In this document: piece by piece, positions 1-5,666 of the stretch
Layout: each line of letters begins with the position of its first letter
Numbering within the stretch: position 1 is the stretch's first letter
NCBI GenBank assembly: GCA_945871945.1
Contig: CAMBXY010000095.1
Coordinates: forward strand, 1-6,011
Direction: 5' to 3'
Source: Bordetella parapertussis
GTDB lineage: Bacteria > Pseudomonadota > Gammaproteobacteria > Burkholderiales > Burkholderiaceae_C
DNA: 6,011 nucleotides
The notes under the pieces: generated by a model
Database searches by the model: none
What the model saw: the letters and a program-made list of their open reading frames with translations, nothing else
Told to the model about the DNA's origin: nothing
Translations under genes and position numbers: made by a program

Positions 1-363
1 AACCGCTTACATCATCTGGGCTTGGCAGACTTCAATATCGCCAGCAGCGTGGCCTTGATTTGTGCGCAACGCTTGGTACGCAAACTCTGCAACCACTGCA
101 AACGCCCACTCGCCGGCGAGTCAAGGTTTACGCCTGTGGGCTGCAGCCATTGCACACACGGCTACAAAGGCCGGGTTGGCATTCACCAAGTCATGCCCAT
201 GACCGCAGAGCTTCAATCGCTTTTGCTTGCTGGCACGGATGTGCTGCGCATTGCCGCGCACGCCCAGCAAAGCGGCGTGCTCACCCTGAGACAAGCCGGC
301 ATGATCAAAGCCCAACAAGGCATCACCTCGCATGAAGAGGTTTGGGCCGCCACCTCGGTATGA
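1..363 (+). CDS. pilB: Type IV pilus assembly ATPase PilB (GspE family), C-terminal part
   Basis: This is the last 120 residues of a secretion-type hexameric ATPase; the start lies left of the window. PilB hydrolyses ATP on the cytoplasmic face of the inner membrane to drive pilin polymerisation through PilC. The visible part begins in the conserved stretch after the Walker/His boxes (FNIASSVALICAQRLVRKLC) and contains a four-cysteine zinc site (C30-x2-C33 and C48-x2-C51 of the fragment). GYKGRVGIHQVMPM follows, and then the usual helical tail with LRQAGMIKAQQGITSHEEV. The nucleotide-binding motifs are outside the window. Only 14 residues separate the two CxxC pairs, whereas GspE/PilB proteins known to me have roughly 29 or more, so the zinc loop is shortened. 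The stop TGA overlaps the pilC ATG (ATGA), implying translational coupling. PilB is preferred over GspE because PilC and coaE follow directly; a competence-type ATPase is possible. Confidence 0.93.
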   Translation, partial: NRLHHLGLADFNIASSVALICAQRLVRKLCNHCKRPLAGESRFTPVGCSHCTHGYKGRVGIHQVMPMTAELQSLLLAGTDVLRIAAHAQQSGVLTLRQAGMIKAQQGITSHEEVWAATSV

Positions 364-1415
364 GCACTTCGCTGGCGCACAGCAGCCATTTCACCCGACA
401 ACTTGGCACGCTGGTGGCGGCAGGTCTGCCTTTGCTGCAGGCTTTGCAGACCATGGCAATTTCAGCGCAAACCCCAGCTATGCGCGAATTGATTGCGCGC
501 TTGTGTGTGTCGCTTGAAAACGGGTCTGCGTTTCATGCGGCGCTCAGGCAATCGTTTCACTTTGATGCTTTGTATTGCGAGTTGGTGGGTGCCGCAGAAG
601 TGGCGGGCAACTTAGACGAGGTATTGCTGCGTTTAGCGGCATTGCTCGAGCGGCGGCAAACACTTCTTTCGCAAATTCGCTCCGCCTTGGCTTACCCATG
701 TGCGGTTCTTTGCATCACCTTGGTGGTGGTGGCGGTCATCATGGTTTGGGTAGTTCCGGTGTTTGAAGGAATTTTTTCTTCATTGGGTGCCGAGTTACCG
801 GCGCTTACCTCGGCCGTGCTGCATCTCAGCCGCTGGCTCACCAGCGGCGGCGCTGTGGCCGTGGGAGTTTGCGTGGTCTTGGGCTGCCTGCTTGGCCAAC
901 GGCTGATGCAGTTGGCCCCTGTTCATCTATGGCTGGATTCGCATTTGCTGCGTTTTCCGCTGGTGGGCAAATTGATTCACCACACACAGCTGTCTTTATG
1001 GACGCTGACGCTGTCGGATTTACTCAAAGCGGGTGTGCCCATGCTGGACGCGCTGGAAGTGGTTGCCGCCAGCAGCACCAACCGCTGTTTAGGTTTGGCA
1101 ACCATAGAGCTAAGAAGCAAGGTCCGTCAAGGCCAGTCTTTGGCAGACGCCATGCGGGGGCTTTCGCCTGACGCTTTTTTCGCGCAGGTGTTTCCTCCCC
1201 TGTTGGTGCAACTGGTGAACGTGGGCGAGCAAAGCGGCGCTTTGGATTCATTGCTTGCCAAATTGGCTCATCAATATATGGCGCAAGTAGACCACTTGAT
1301 GCGTGAATTCACACAACTCCTAGAGCCCTTGATGATGGTGGTGCTGGGTGCTGTCATGGGGGCTTTGGTGCTGGCCTTGTACTTACCGGTGTTTCAGTTG
1401 GGACAGGTGCTTTAG
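360..1415 (+). CDS. pilC: Type IV pilus inner-membrane platform protein PilC (GspF family), short N-terminus
   Basis: The 351-residue protein has two GspF domains. The first starts almost at the N-terminus (FTRQLGTLVAAGLPLLQAL, about residues 11-29) and runs to AYPCAVL. The second covers about residues 210-335 (TLTLSDLLKAGVPMLDALEVV, then VGEQSGALDSLL). Three membrane segments are visible at about 113-135, 163-180 and 324-345, and the C-terminus LALYLPVFQLGQVL is typical of the family. PilC sits in the inner membrane, binds PilB and PilT, and passes pilins into the growing fibre. Related PilC proteins are about 400 residues long with a cytoplasmic domain of some 60 residues before the first GspF domain; that part is absent. 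The frame is closed a few codons upstream (only a TTG at 342 would add six residues), so a longer start is not available. The ATG at 360 was chosen because it overlaps the pilB stop; no good ribosome-binding site precedes it, consistent with coupled translation. Confidence 0.92.
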   Translation: MSTSLAHSSHFTRQLGTLVAAGLPLLQALQTMAISAQTPAMRELIARLCVSLENGSAFHAALRQSFHFDALYCELVGAAEVAGNLDEVLLRLAALLERRQTLLSQIRSALAYPCAVLCITLVVVAVIMVWVVPVFEGIFSSLGAELPALTSAVLHLSRWLTSGGAVAVGVCVVLGCLLGQRLMQLAPVHLWLDSHLLRFPLVGKLIHHTQLSLWTLTLSDLLKAGVPMLDALEVVAASSTNRCLGLATIELRSKVRQGQSLADAMRGLSPDAFFAQVFPPLLVQLVNVGEQSGALDSLLAKLAHQYMAQVDHLMREFTQLLEPLMMVVLGAVMGALVLALYLPVFQLGQVL

Positions 1416-1436
1416 CTGTTCTTATAGACTGCAGGC

Positions 1437-2042
1437 ATGCAACAAACTGCTTTCAAACGTATTGGACTCACCGGCGGTATTGGCAGCGGTAAATCCACTT
1501 TCGCCAGCCTGCTGGTCGACCGAGGTTTTGTTTTTATAGATGCAGACGCCATTTCTAGGCAGTTGACAGGCATAGGCGGAGCCGCGCTTTCTCAGATCCG
1601 CCAAGTCTTTGGTGAAGACTTCATAGCCCCTGATGGCAGCATGGACAGAAACAAAATGCGTGCTTTGATTTTTGCGCAGCCACAAGCCAAAGCCCAGTTA
1701 CAAGATGTTTTGCATCCCTTGATTCGGGCCGCTATGGCTGACCAGGAGGCGGCTTTTAAGGCCGAGGGTAAGCCCTTGGTTGTGCTGGATATTCCCTTGT
1801 TGGTTGAGTCTGCTTCTTGGCCAGCTCAGTTGGATGGCGTGCTCGTGGTCGACTGCAGCGAAGACAGACAAATAGCCCGCGTCATGGCCAGAAATGGCTG
1901 GACCAGGGCAGAGGTGCAAGCAGTGATGGCGGCACAAGCCAGCCGGCAAGAGCGATTGGCAACAGCCACATGGGTCATCGATAACGACAGCGATGACATT
2001 CAGGTCTTAAAAAGACAGGCCCAAGCTTGGAATCCTGCATAA
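1437..2042 (+). CDS. coaE: Dephospho-CoA kinase CoaE
   Basis: The 201-residue protein catalyses the last step of coenzyme A synthesis, ATP-dependent phosphorylation of the 3'-hydroxyl of dephospho-CoA in the cytoplasm. The P-loop GGIGSGKST is at residues 13-21. The substrate-side motif FIDADAISRQL is at about 33-43, HPLIR at 93-97, DIPLLVE at 118-124, and the late helix with the conserved arginines (QASRQERL) followed by WVIDN at about 167-183. Length and motif order are normal for the family. It lies 21 bases after pilC on the same strand. The GCAGG next to the ATG is too close for a standard ribosome-binding site, so it may depend on readthrough translation from pilC. In related bacteria a prepilin peptidase gene (pilD) usually sits just before coaE; there is no room for it here. 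Confidence 0.97.
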   Translation: MQQTAFKRIGLTGGIGSGKSTFASLLVDRGFVFIDADAISRQLTGIGGAALSQIRQVFGEDFIAPDGSMDRNKMRALIFAQPQAKAQLQDVLHPLIRAAMADQEAAFKAEGKPLVVLDIPLLVESASWPAQLDGVLVVDCSEDRQIARVMARNGWTRAEVQAVMAAQASRQERLATATWVIDNDSDDIQVLKRQAQAWNPA

Positions 2043-2043
2043 G

Positions 2044-2073
2044 TTGACACATTTAAGGGATAAAAGCTTCAAT
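2044..2073 (+). promoter_or_regulatory. Candidate sigma-70 promoter for zapD
   Basis: A perfect -35 hexamer TTGACA (2044-2049) is followed after 18 bases by TTCAAT (2068-2073), which matches four of six -10 positions. It lies just after the coaE stop in an AT-rich 81-base leader before zapD, so zapD may be transcribed separately as well as by readthrough from coaE. The call rests on motif match alone. Confidence 0.35.
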
Positions 2074-2123
2074 TGAGGGGTTATCATTTAAAACATTTAT
2101 TACTTACCAACCTGCGAAGTATT

Positions 2124-2876
2124 TTGATTCTTTACGAACACCCCTTTAATGAACGAATTCGCACGTATTTGCGACTGGAATATTTGCTAGGCAGGTTTGA
2201 GCAACTCTTATTGCGTTCTTCTGAAATTGACCACCACTTTGCGCTGACCACGCTGTTTGAAATCGTTGATGTGGGTGGCCGCTCCGATTTGAAATCCGAC
2301 ATTTTGAAAGAGCTCGACAGGTATAAGCACCAATTCAACAGCTACCGAGGCAACCCCTCGGTGTCGGAAGAAGTGCTGGACGAACTCTTGATGAAGATAG
2401 ATAAATGCCAAACTGGCTTTAACACGGTGGGCAGTCGCATCGGCAACTGCGTCAACGACAACGACTTTCTCAGCAGTTTGCGCAACCGTGTGGGCATACC
2501 CGGTGGTACTTGCGCTTTCGATTTACCCGCCTACCACGCTTGGAAAGAACTGGACCCCGATGAGCGGCGTCAACATATTCTGAAGTGGTCTGAGCCACTC
2601 AAGGCACTCAATGACAGCGTGGTCTTGTTAATGCGCTTGCTGCGCGAGAGTGGCGCTCCACAACGCGTCATCGCCACCAACGGTCAATTTCAGCAAGCCT
2701 TGCCCCAAGGACGCTTTCAATTGATGCGTGTTTTCATCAATCCGGCCTTGGGTTTGGTGCCCGAGATCAGCGGCAACAGAATGATGGTTTGGGTCAGGCT
2801 GATCAACCAAAACTGGGATGGCAAGCCACAGGCTTCAAATGAAAATGCCGAGTTTGAAATAGAGCTTTGCGCTTAG
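2124..2876 (+). CDS. zapD: Cell division protein ZapD (FtsZ-associated, YacF/DUF1342 family)
   Basis: ZapD is a cytoplasmic protein that cross-links FtsZ filaments and helps stabilise the division ring. The sequence carries the family's N-terminal signature ILYEHPFNERIRTYLRLE (2-19) and LFEIVDVGGRSDLKSDILKE (44-63), which sit in the helical domain. It also has RVGIPGGTCAFDLPAYHAW (122-140) and, in the beta-strand domain, RMMVWVRL (219-226). I chose the TTG at 2124 because it puts the protein start exactly at the conserved MILYE.. and gives 250 residues, the usual length. The frame stays open upstream to a TTG at 2073 (17 more residues), but those residues are not part of the family. No strong ribosome-binding site precedes the TTG. 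The stop codon overlaps that of the convergent Nudix gene. The yacG gene that often follows zapD is absent. Confidence 0.95.
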   Translation: MILYEHPFNERIRTYLRLEYLLGRFEQLLLRSSEIDHHFALTTLFEIVDVGGRSDLKSDILKELDRYKHQFNSYRGNPSVSEEVLDELLMKIDKCQTGFNTVGSRIGNCVNDNDFLSSLRNRVGIPGGTCAFDLPAYHAWKELDPDERRQHILKWSEPLKALNDSVVLLMRLLRESGAPQRVIATNGQFQQALPQGRFQLMRVFINPALGLVPEISGNRMMVWVRLINQNWDGKPQASNENAEFEIELCA

Positions 2877-3265
2877 GCCAGCCACTTTAATACCGGCAAA
2901 GTACCCGGCAACAGGGGAGACACCTCAACAGGTAAACACTGCCAAGCAAACGCTTGGCCTTCACGCATTTGCAATTCACCCTGCCATGCCAGCACTTTAT
3001 AAAAGTGCAATTGAACCAAAGCATGGGGGTAATCTATGCATTCGCTTTGCCAAGCAAGACACTGCGTAACCTCAATACCCAGCTCTTCACGCAATTCCCG
3101 CGTCAGTGCTTGCGCCACTGTTTCGCCTTGCTCTAGTTTTCCACCAGGGAACTCCCAGTAGCCGGCGTAGTCTTTGCCTGCGGGCCGGGTGGTTAATAAA
3201 AAATAGCCATCGGGACGAATCAACACACCTACCGCCACTTGGACCCGAGAGGGATCAATGTGCAC
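2873..3265 (-). CDS. mutT: MutT-like Nudix hydrolase (probable 8-oxo-dGTP diphosphatase)
   Basis: With the start used here the protein has 130 residues, normal for MutT. The Nudix box fits G-x5-E-x7-RE-U-x-EE-x-G-U exactly: G42, E48, R56-E57, E60-E61, G63. Before it lie VAVGVLIRPDG (strand 1), TTRPAGK and YWEFPGG, the classic MutT arrangement. MutT removes oxidised dGTP from the nucleotide pool and so prevents A:T to C:G changes; substrate choice cannot be proven from sequence. The start is taken as the GTG at 3265-3263, preceded by GGAC at 3275-3272 (6-7 base spacing). It overlaps the end of the DUF815 gene by 11 bases, suggesting coupled translation. A further GTG at 3325 would add 20 residues (71-base overlap), but these do not resemble the family N-terminus. 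The stop overlaps the zapD stop on the other strand. Confidence 0.9.
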   Translation of the reverse strand: MHIDPSRVQVAVGVLIRPDGYFLLTTRPAGKDYAGYWEFPGGKLEQGETVAQALTRELREELGIEVTQCLAWQSECIDYPHALVQLHFYKVLAWQGELQMREGQAFAWQCLPVEVSPLLPGTLPVLKWLA

Positions 3266-4136
3266 CGCGCCGTCCAGCGAAATCTCTGGCGAATTGAAAA
3301 GCCACGCGCCCACTGCGTGAACCACGCTCTAGCGCCCACACCAAGGCTTCGGGGTGCGCGCTTAGCGCTTCATTGGGCGGCACACCCAGCGAAGACAACC
3401 ATTGGTCGACGATGAGTAAATAGGCGTCTTGGCTGAAGGGATAAAAGCTGATCCACAAGCCAAAGCGCTCAGACAAAGAAATTTTTTCTTCAATCACTTC
3501 ACCTGGATGCACTTCGCCATCGTCTGTGTACTTGTAGCTGAGGTTGTCTTTCATGTACTCGGGCAAGAGATGGCGTCGATTGCTGGTGGCGTAAATCAAT
3601 ACATTGGGCGTGGCGGCAGCCACCGTGCCATCGAGAATAGATTTCAAGGCCTTGTAGCCAGGCTCGCCTTCTTCAAAACTCAAGTCATCACAAAAGATAA
3701 TAAATTTTTCTGGCCGTGCAGCCACCACATCAATGATGTCTGGCAGGTCGACCATGTCGGGTTTATCTACTTCAATCAAGCGCAGCCCAAGCGGTGAATA
3801 GGTGTTTAAGCAGGCTTTGATCAATGAAGATTTACCCGTGCCGCGCGCACCTGTGAGCAGCACATTGTTGGCAGGTAAGCCTTGCACAAACTGCAAAGTG
3901 TTTCGCTGAATCTTTTCTTTTTGGGGATCAATTTCTTTCAGGTCGTCCAAGGTCATCGCAGCAATATGTTTGACCGGTTCAAGTACACCGTGCCCGTTGC
4001 TGCGCTTGCGATAGCGAAAAGCAATGCCGGCACGCCAGTCGGGGGCATGCAGGGCTTGGGGCAGCACGGTTTCAATGCGCGCCATCAAGGTTTCAGCCCG
4101 CAGCAACATGCGCTCTAGATGTTCATTGATGGACAT
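3255..4136 (-). CDS. DUF815-family AAA ATPase of unknown role
   Basis: The 293-residue cytoplasmic ATPase has Walker A GARGTGKSS (96-104), a Walker B segment FIIFCDDLSFE (145-155), a sensor-1-like stretch YATSNRRHLLPE (182-193) and SERFGLWISF (222-231). Near the C-terminus is GSRSGRVAFQF (272-282), a motif shared by this family with other AAA proteins. The N-terminal 85 residues are helical and carry no recognised motif. All nucleotide-binding residues appear intact, so it should be an active ATPase; its substrate or partner is not known to me. It starts one base after the argJ stop (TGA-T-ATG) and overlaps the mutT start, so the three genes are probably co-transcribed. The order argJ, DUF815 ATPase, Nudix gene is one I recall from Burkholderiales, which indicates synteny but does not establish function. 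Confidence 0.92.
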   Translation of the reverse strand: MSINEHLERMLLRAETLMARIETVLPQALHAPDWRAGIAFRYRKRSNGHGVLEPVKHIAAMTLDDLKEIDPQKEKIQRNTLQFVQGLPANNVLLTGARGTGKSSLIKACLNTYSPLGLRLIEVDKPDMVDLPDIIDVVAARPEKFIIFCDDLSFEEGEPGYKALKSILDGTVAAATPNVLIYATSNRRHLLPEYMKDNLSYKYTDDGEVHPGEVIEEKISLSERFGLWISFYPFSQDAYLLIVDQWLSSLGVPPNEALSAHPEALVWALERGSRSGRVAFQFARDFAGRRGAH

Positions 4137-4137
4137 A

Positions 4138-5367
4138 TCAGCTTCTGTAATCGGCGTTGATGGTGACGTATTCGTGGCTTAAGTCACAGGTCCACACTGT
4201 CTCAGTTGCGTCTCCTCTGCCAAGCACAACTCTCACCGTGATTTCAGACTGTTTCATCACACGCTTTGCATCTTCCTCTTTATAACCCGCATGCCGGCCG
4301 CCATGGGTGACCACATGCACATCATCTAAATAAAGCTCAATCTTGTGTTGTGCCAAATCTGCAATGCCAGCGTAGCCGACTGCGGCCAAGATGCGGCCTA
4401 AGTTGGGGTCGCTGGCAAAAAAGGCTGTTTTGACCAAAGGCGAGTGGGCAATGGCATAGGCTGCTTGCAAACACTCTGCGCTGTTGAGCCCGCCCTCGAC
4501 CGTCACGGTAATGAATTTTGTGGCGCCCTCACCGTCTCGCACAATCGCTTGCGCCAACCACCGCGCCACTTCTGTGAGGGCGTGTTTCAAGGCCATGCCT
4601 TGTGTGCTGGTCCAATCGTCGATACGCTGGTGGGCGGCCTTGCCGGAAGCCATCACCACAAAAGAATCGTTGGTTGATGTGTCTCCATCGATAGAGATTC
4701 GGTTGAAAGAAGCTTGGGCTAAATCTTGTGCCAGACCCTCCATCAAGCTGGCTGACACCTTGGCATCGGTCGCGATAAAGCCCAACATGGTCGCCATATT
4801 GGGGCGAATCATGCCTGCACCTTTGGAAATACCCGTGATGGTGACGGTTGTGCCGTCTATGTGTATTTGCCGACTGATGGCCTTGGGCAAAGTGTCGGTG
4901 GTCATGATGGCGGTGGCCGCCTGCGACCAATGATCTTGTGCCAAGTCGGCCACAGCCAAGGGCAAGCCGTCCACAATGCGCGCCACCGGTAAAGCCTCCA
5001 TGATCACGCCGGTGGAAAAAGGCAAAACCTGATGGGCTTGAATATGCAGATGCTCTGCCAATGCTTGGCAAACTTGGTTTGCGTGCAGCAAACCCGATTC
5101 GCCGGTGCCGGCATTGGCTACGCCCGTGTTGATGACCAAGGCGCGTATGCCTTGCGGGGCTTGCATATGCGATTGACAGACCTGAACAGGCGCTGCACAA
5201 AAACGGTTTTGAGTGAAAACCGCACCCACACTCGTGCCCTCTGCCATAGAGAAAACCGTCAGGTCTTTGCGATTGGCTTTGCGAACACCGGCACTTACAG
5301 TACCAATGTCAATCCCAGGAACGGGCAACAAATCAGAGGCTTGGGGTGCAGACAGATTGACAGGCAT
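4138..5367 (-). CDS. argJ: Glutamate N-acetyltransferase / ornithine acetyltransferase ArgJ
   Basis: ArgJ moves the acetyl group from N-acetylornithine to glutamate in the cyclic arginine pathway; bifunctional members also use acetyl-CoA. The 409-residue sequence is of normal length and contains [13 protein letters not shown] (27-39), [12 protein letters not shown] (50-61) and [11 protein letters not shown] (79-89). The autoprocessing segment [13 protein letters not shown] (183-195) has Thr193 as the expected nucleophile, giving alpha and beta chains cut between Ala192 and Thr193. Later come [10 protein letters not shown] (226-235), RDGEGATKF (277-285) and the typical end INADYRS. The ATG at 5367 was chosen because it starts at the conserved MPVNLSAP and has GGAAAG at 5383-5378, ten bases before it. 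The frame remains open for 37 codons upstream to an ATG at 5478, but that stretch is AT-rich and unlike the family. It heads the minus-strand set. Confidence 0.97.
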   Translation of the reverse strand: MPVNLSAPQASDLLPVPGIDIGTVSAGVRKANRKDLTVFSMAEGTSVGAVFTQNRFCAAPVQVCQSHMQAPQGIRALVINTGVANAGTGESGLLHANQVCQALAEHLHIQAHQVLPFSTGVIMEALPVARIVDGLPLAVADLAQDHWSQAATAIMTTDTLPKAISRQIHIDGTTVTITGISKGAGMIRPNMATMLGFIATDAKVSASLMEGLAQDLAQASFNRISIDGDTSTNDSFVVMASGKAAHQRIDDWTSTQGMALKHALTEVARWLAQAIVRDGEGATKFITVTVEGGLNSAECLQAAYAIAHSPLVKTAFFASDPNLGRILAAVGYAGIADLAQHKIELYLDDVHVVTHGGRHAGYKEEDAKRVMKQSEITVRVVLGRGDATETVWTCDLSHEYVTINADYRS

Positions 5368-5425
5368 GTCAGGCAAGCTTTCCGTGGCACTGCTTGTATT
5401 TCCACGGACACTGTTTTGAGTGTTG

Positions 5426-5448
5426 TTTTGTATAGGTTTTTTTGTATA
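5426..5448 (-). promoter_or_regulatory. argJ: Possible argJ promoter: paired TATACA boxes
   Basis: On the minus strand the sequence reads TATACAAAA twice (5448-5440 and 5434-5426), spaced 14 bases apart, within an A/T-run some 60-80 bases before the argJ ATG. TATACA resembles a -10 box, but I could not pair either copy with a good -35 box at normal spacing. It is a candidate promoter only. Confidence 0.25.
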
Positions 5449-5455
5449 AAAAATT

Positions 5456-5575
5456 AGTGTGTAACATTTGCCTAACAATCTAACATAGTTGCCATTACTT
5501 AATCATAGCGTTTTTGAGTGCTTATTTGTAACTGAGATTTTTCTTAAAACGACTACCAAAACGAGTGCGTGTAAC
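5456..5575. repeat. Three AGTG...TGTAAC motifs upstream of argJ
   Basis: TGTAAC occurs at 5460-5465, 5527-5532 and 5570-5575. Each copy is preceded by AGTG, at 5456-5459, 5517-5520 and 5564-5567, with gaps of 0, 6 and 2 bases. The last two copies are further alike: both start GAGTGC, continue TGTAACT, then GAG, and reach a T-run. They could be binding sites for a regulator of argJ or the remains of a duplication; the variable gap argues against a rigid operator. Confidence 0.4.
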
Positions 5576-5617
5576 TTAGCTGAGTTGGGTCTGTTTTTAA
5601 CAAAGCAAAATCCTATT

Positions 5618-5640
5618 CGTTTTAATGCTTAATTGAAACG
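5618..5640. repeat. Inverted repeat / hairpin downstream of the right-edge gene
   Basis: CGTTTTAAT (5618-5626) and ATTGAAACG (5632-5640) form a nine-pair stem with one T-G wobble and a five-base loop, GCTTA. It starts about 27 bases after the stop of the minus-strand right-edge gene. It is A/T-rich and no T-run follows on either strand, so as an intrinsic terminator it is weak; a protein-binding palindrome is an alternative. Confidence 0.35.
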
Positions 5641-5666
5641 CTGATACACAGATTGCGAAATACAGA

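Larger units (their letters stand above)
5368..5666. other. AT-rich gene-free region between argJ and the right-edge gene
   Basis: This 299-base stretch has no credible open frame on either strand apart from the unconserved upstream extension of argJ. It must carry the argJ promoter and any terminator for the right-edge gene, and it holds the short repeats and the hairpin listed separately. I found no tRNA-like fold, insertion-sequence end or strong U-tract terminator. Composition falls from the argJ side towards the right. Confidence 0.6.

Noticed and set aside
1398..1428. TTGGGA...TTATAG as a coaE promoter
   Set aside because: Poor hexamers, and transcription would start almost at the ATG; cotranscription with pilC is simpler.
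3266..3325. 20-residue longer start for the Nudix gene
   Set aside because: It would overlap the ATPase gene by 71 bases and the added residues do not resemble MutT; the GTG at 3265 has a GGAC at good spacing.
3429..3797. Open frame of 122 codons on the + strand opposite the DUF815 ATPase
   Set aside because: Antisense shadow; the ATPase motifs on the other strand account for the sequence.
4484..4933. Open frame of 149 codons on the + strand opposite argJ
   Set aside because: Antisense shadow of a well-conserved coding region; no recognisable domain.
4529..5200. Open frame of 223 codons on the minus strand inside argJ
   Set aside because: It lies in another frame of the intact argJ, its translation is rich in His/Arg without family motifs, and argJ is continuous across it.
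5368..5478. 37-codon N-terminal extension of argJ
   Set aside because: Lysine/Asn-rich, AT-rich and unlike ArgJ; the conserved start at MPVNLSAP has a suitable upstream GGAAAG.
5207..5520. TTTTGAGTG occurring three times (5207, 5414, 5512)
   Set aside because: One copy is inside argJ coding sequence and spacing is irregular; chance in T-rich DNA is likely. The AGTG part of the last copy is already covered by the TGTAAC motif.
5573..5586. Near-palindrome AACTTAGCTGAGTT followed by a T-run at 5593-5598
   Set aside because: Considered as a + strand terminator, but the stem is short, contains a mismatch, the T-run is six bases away, and no + strand gene precedes it.
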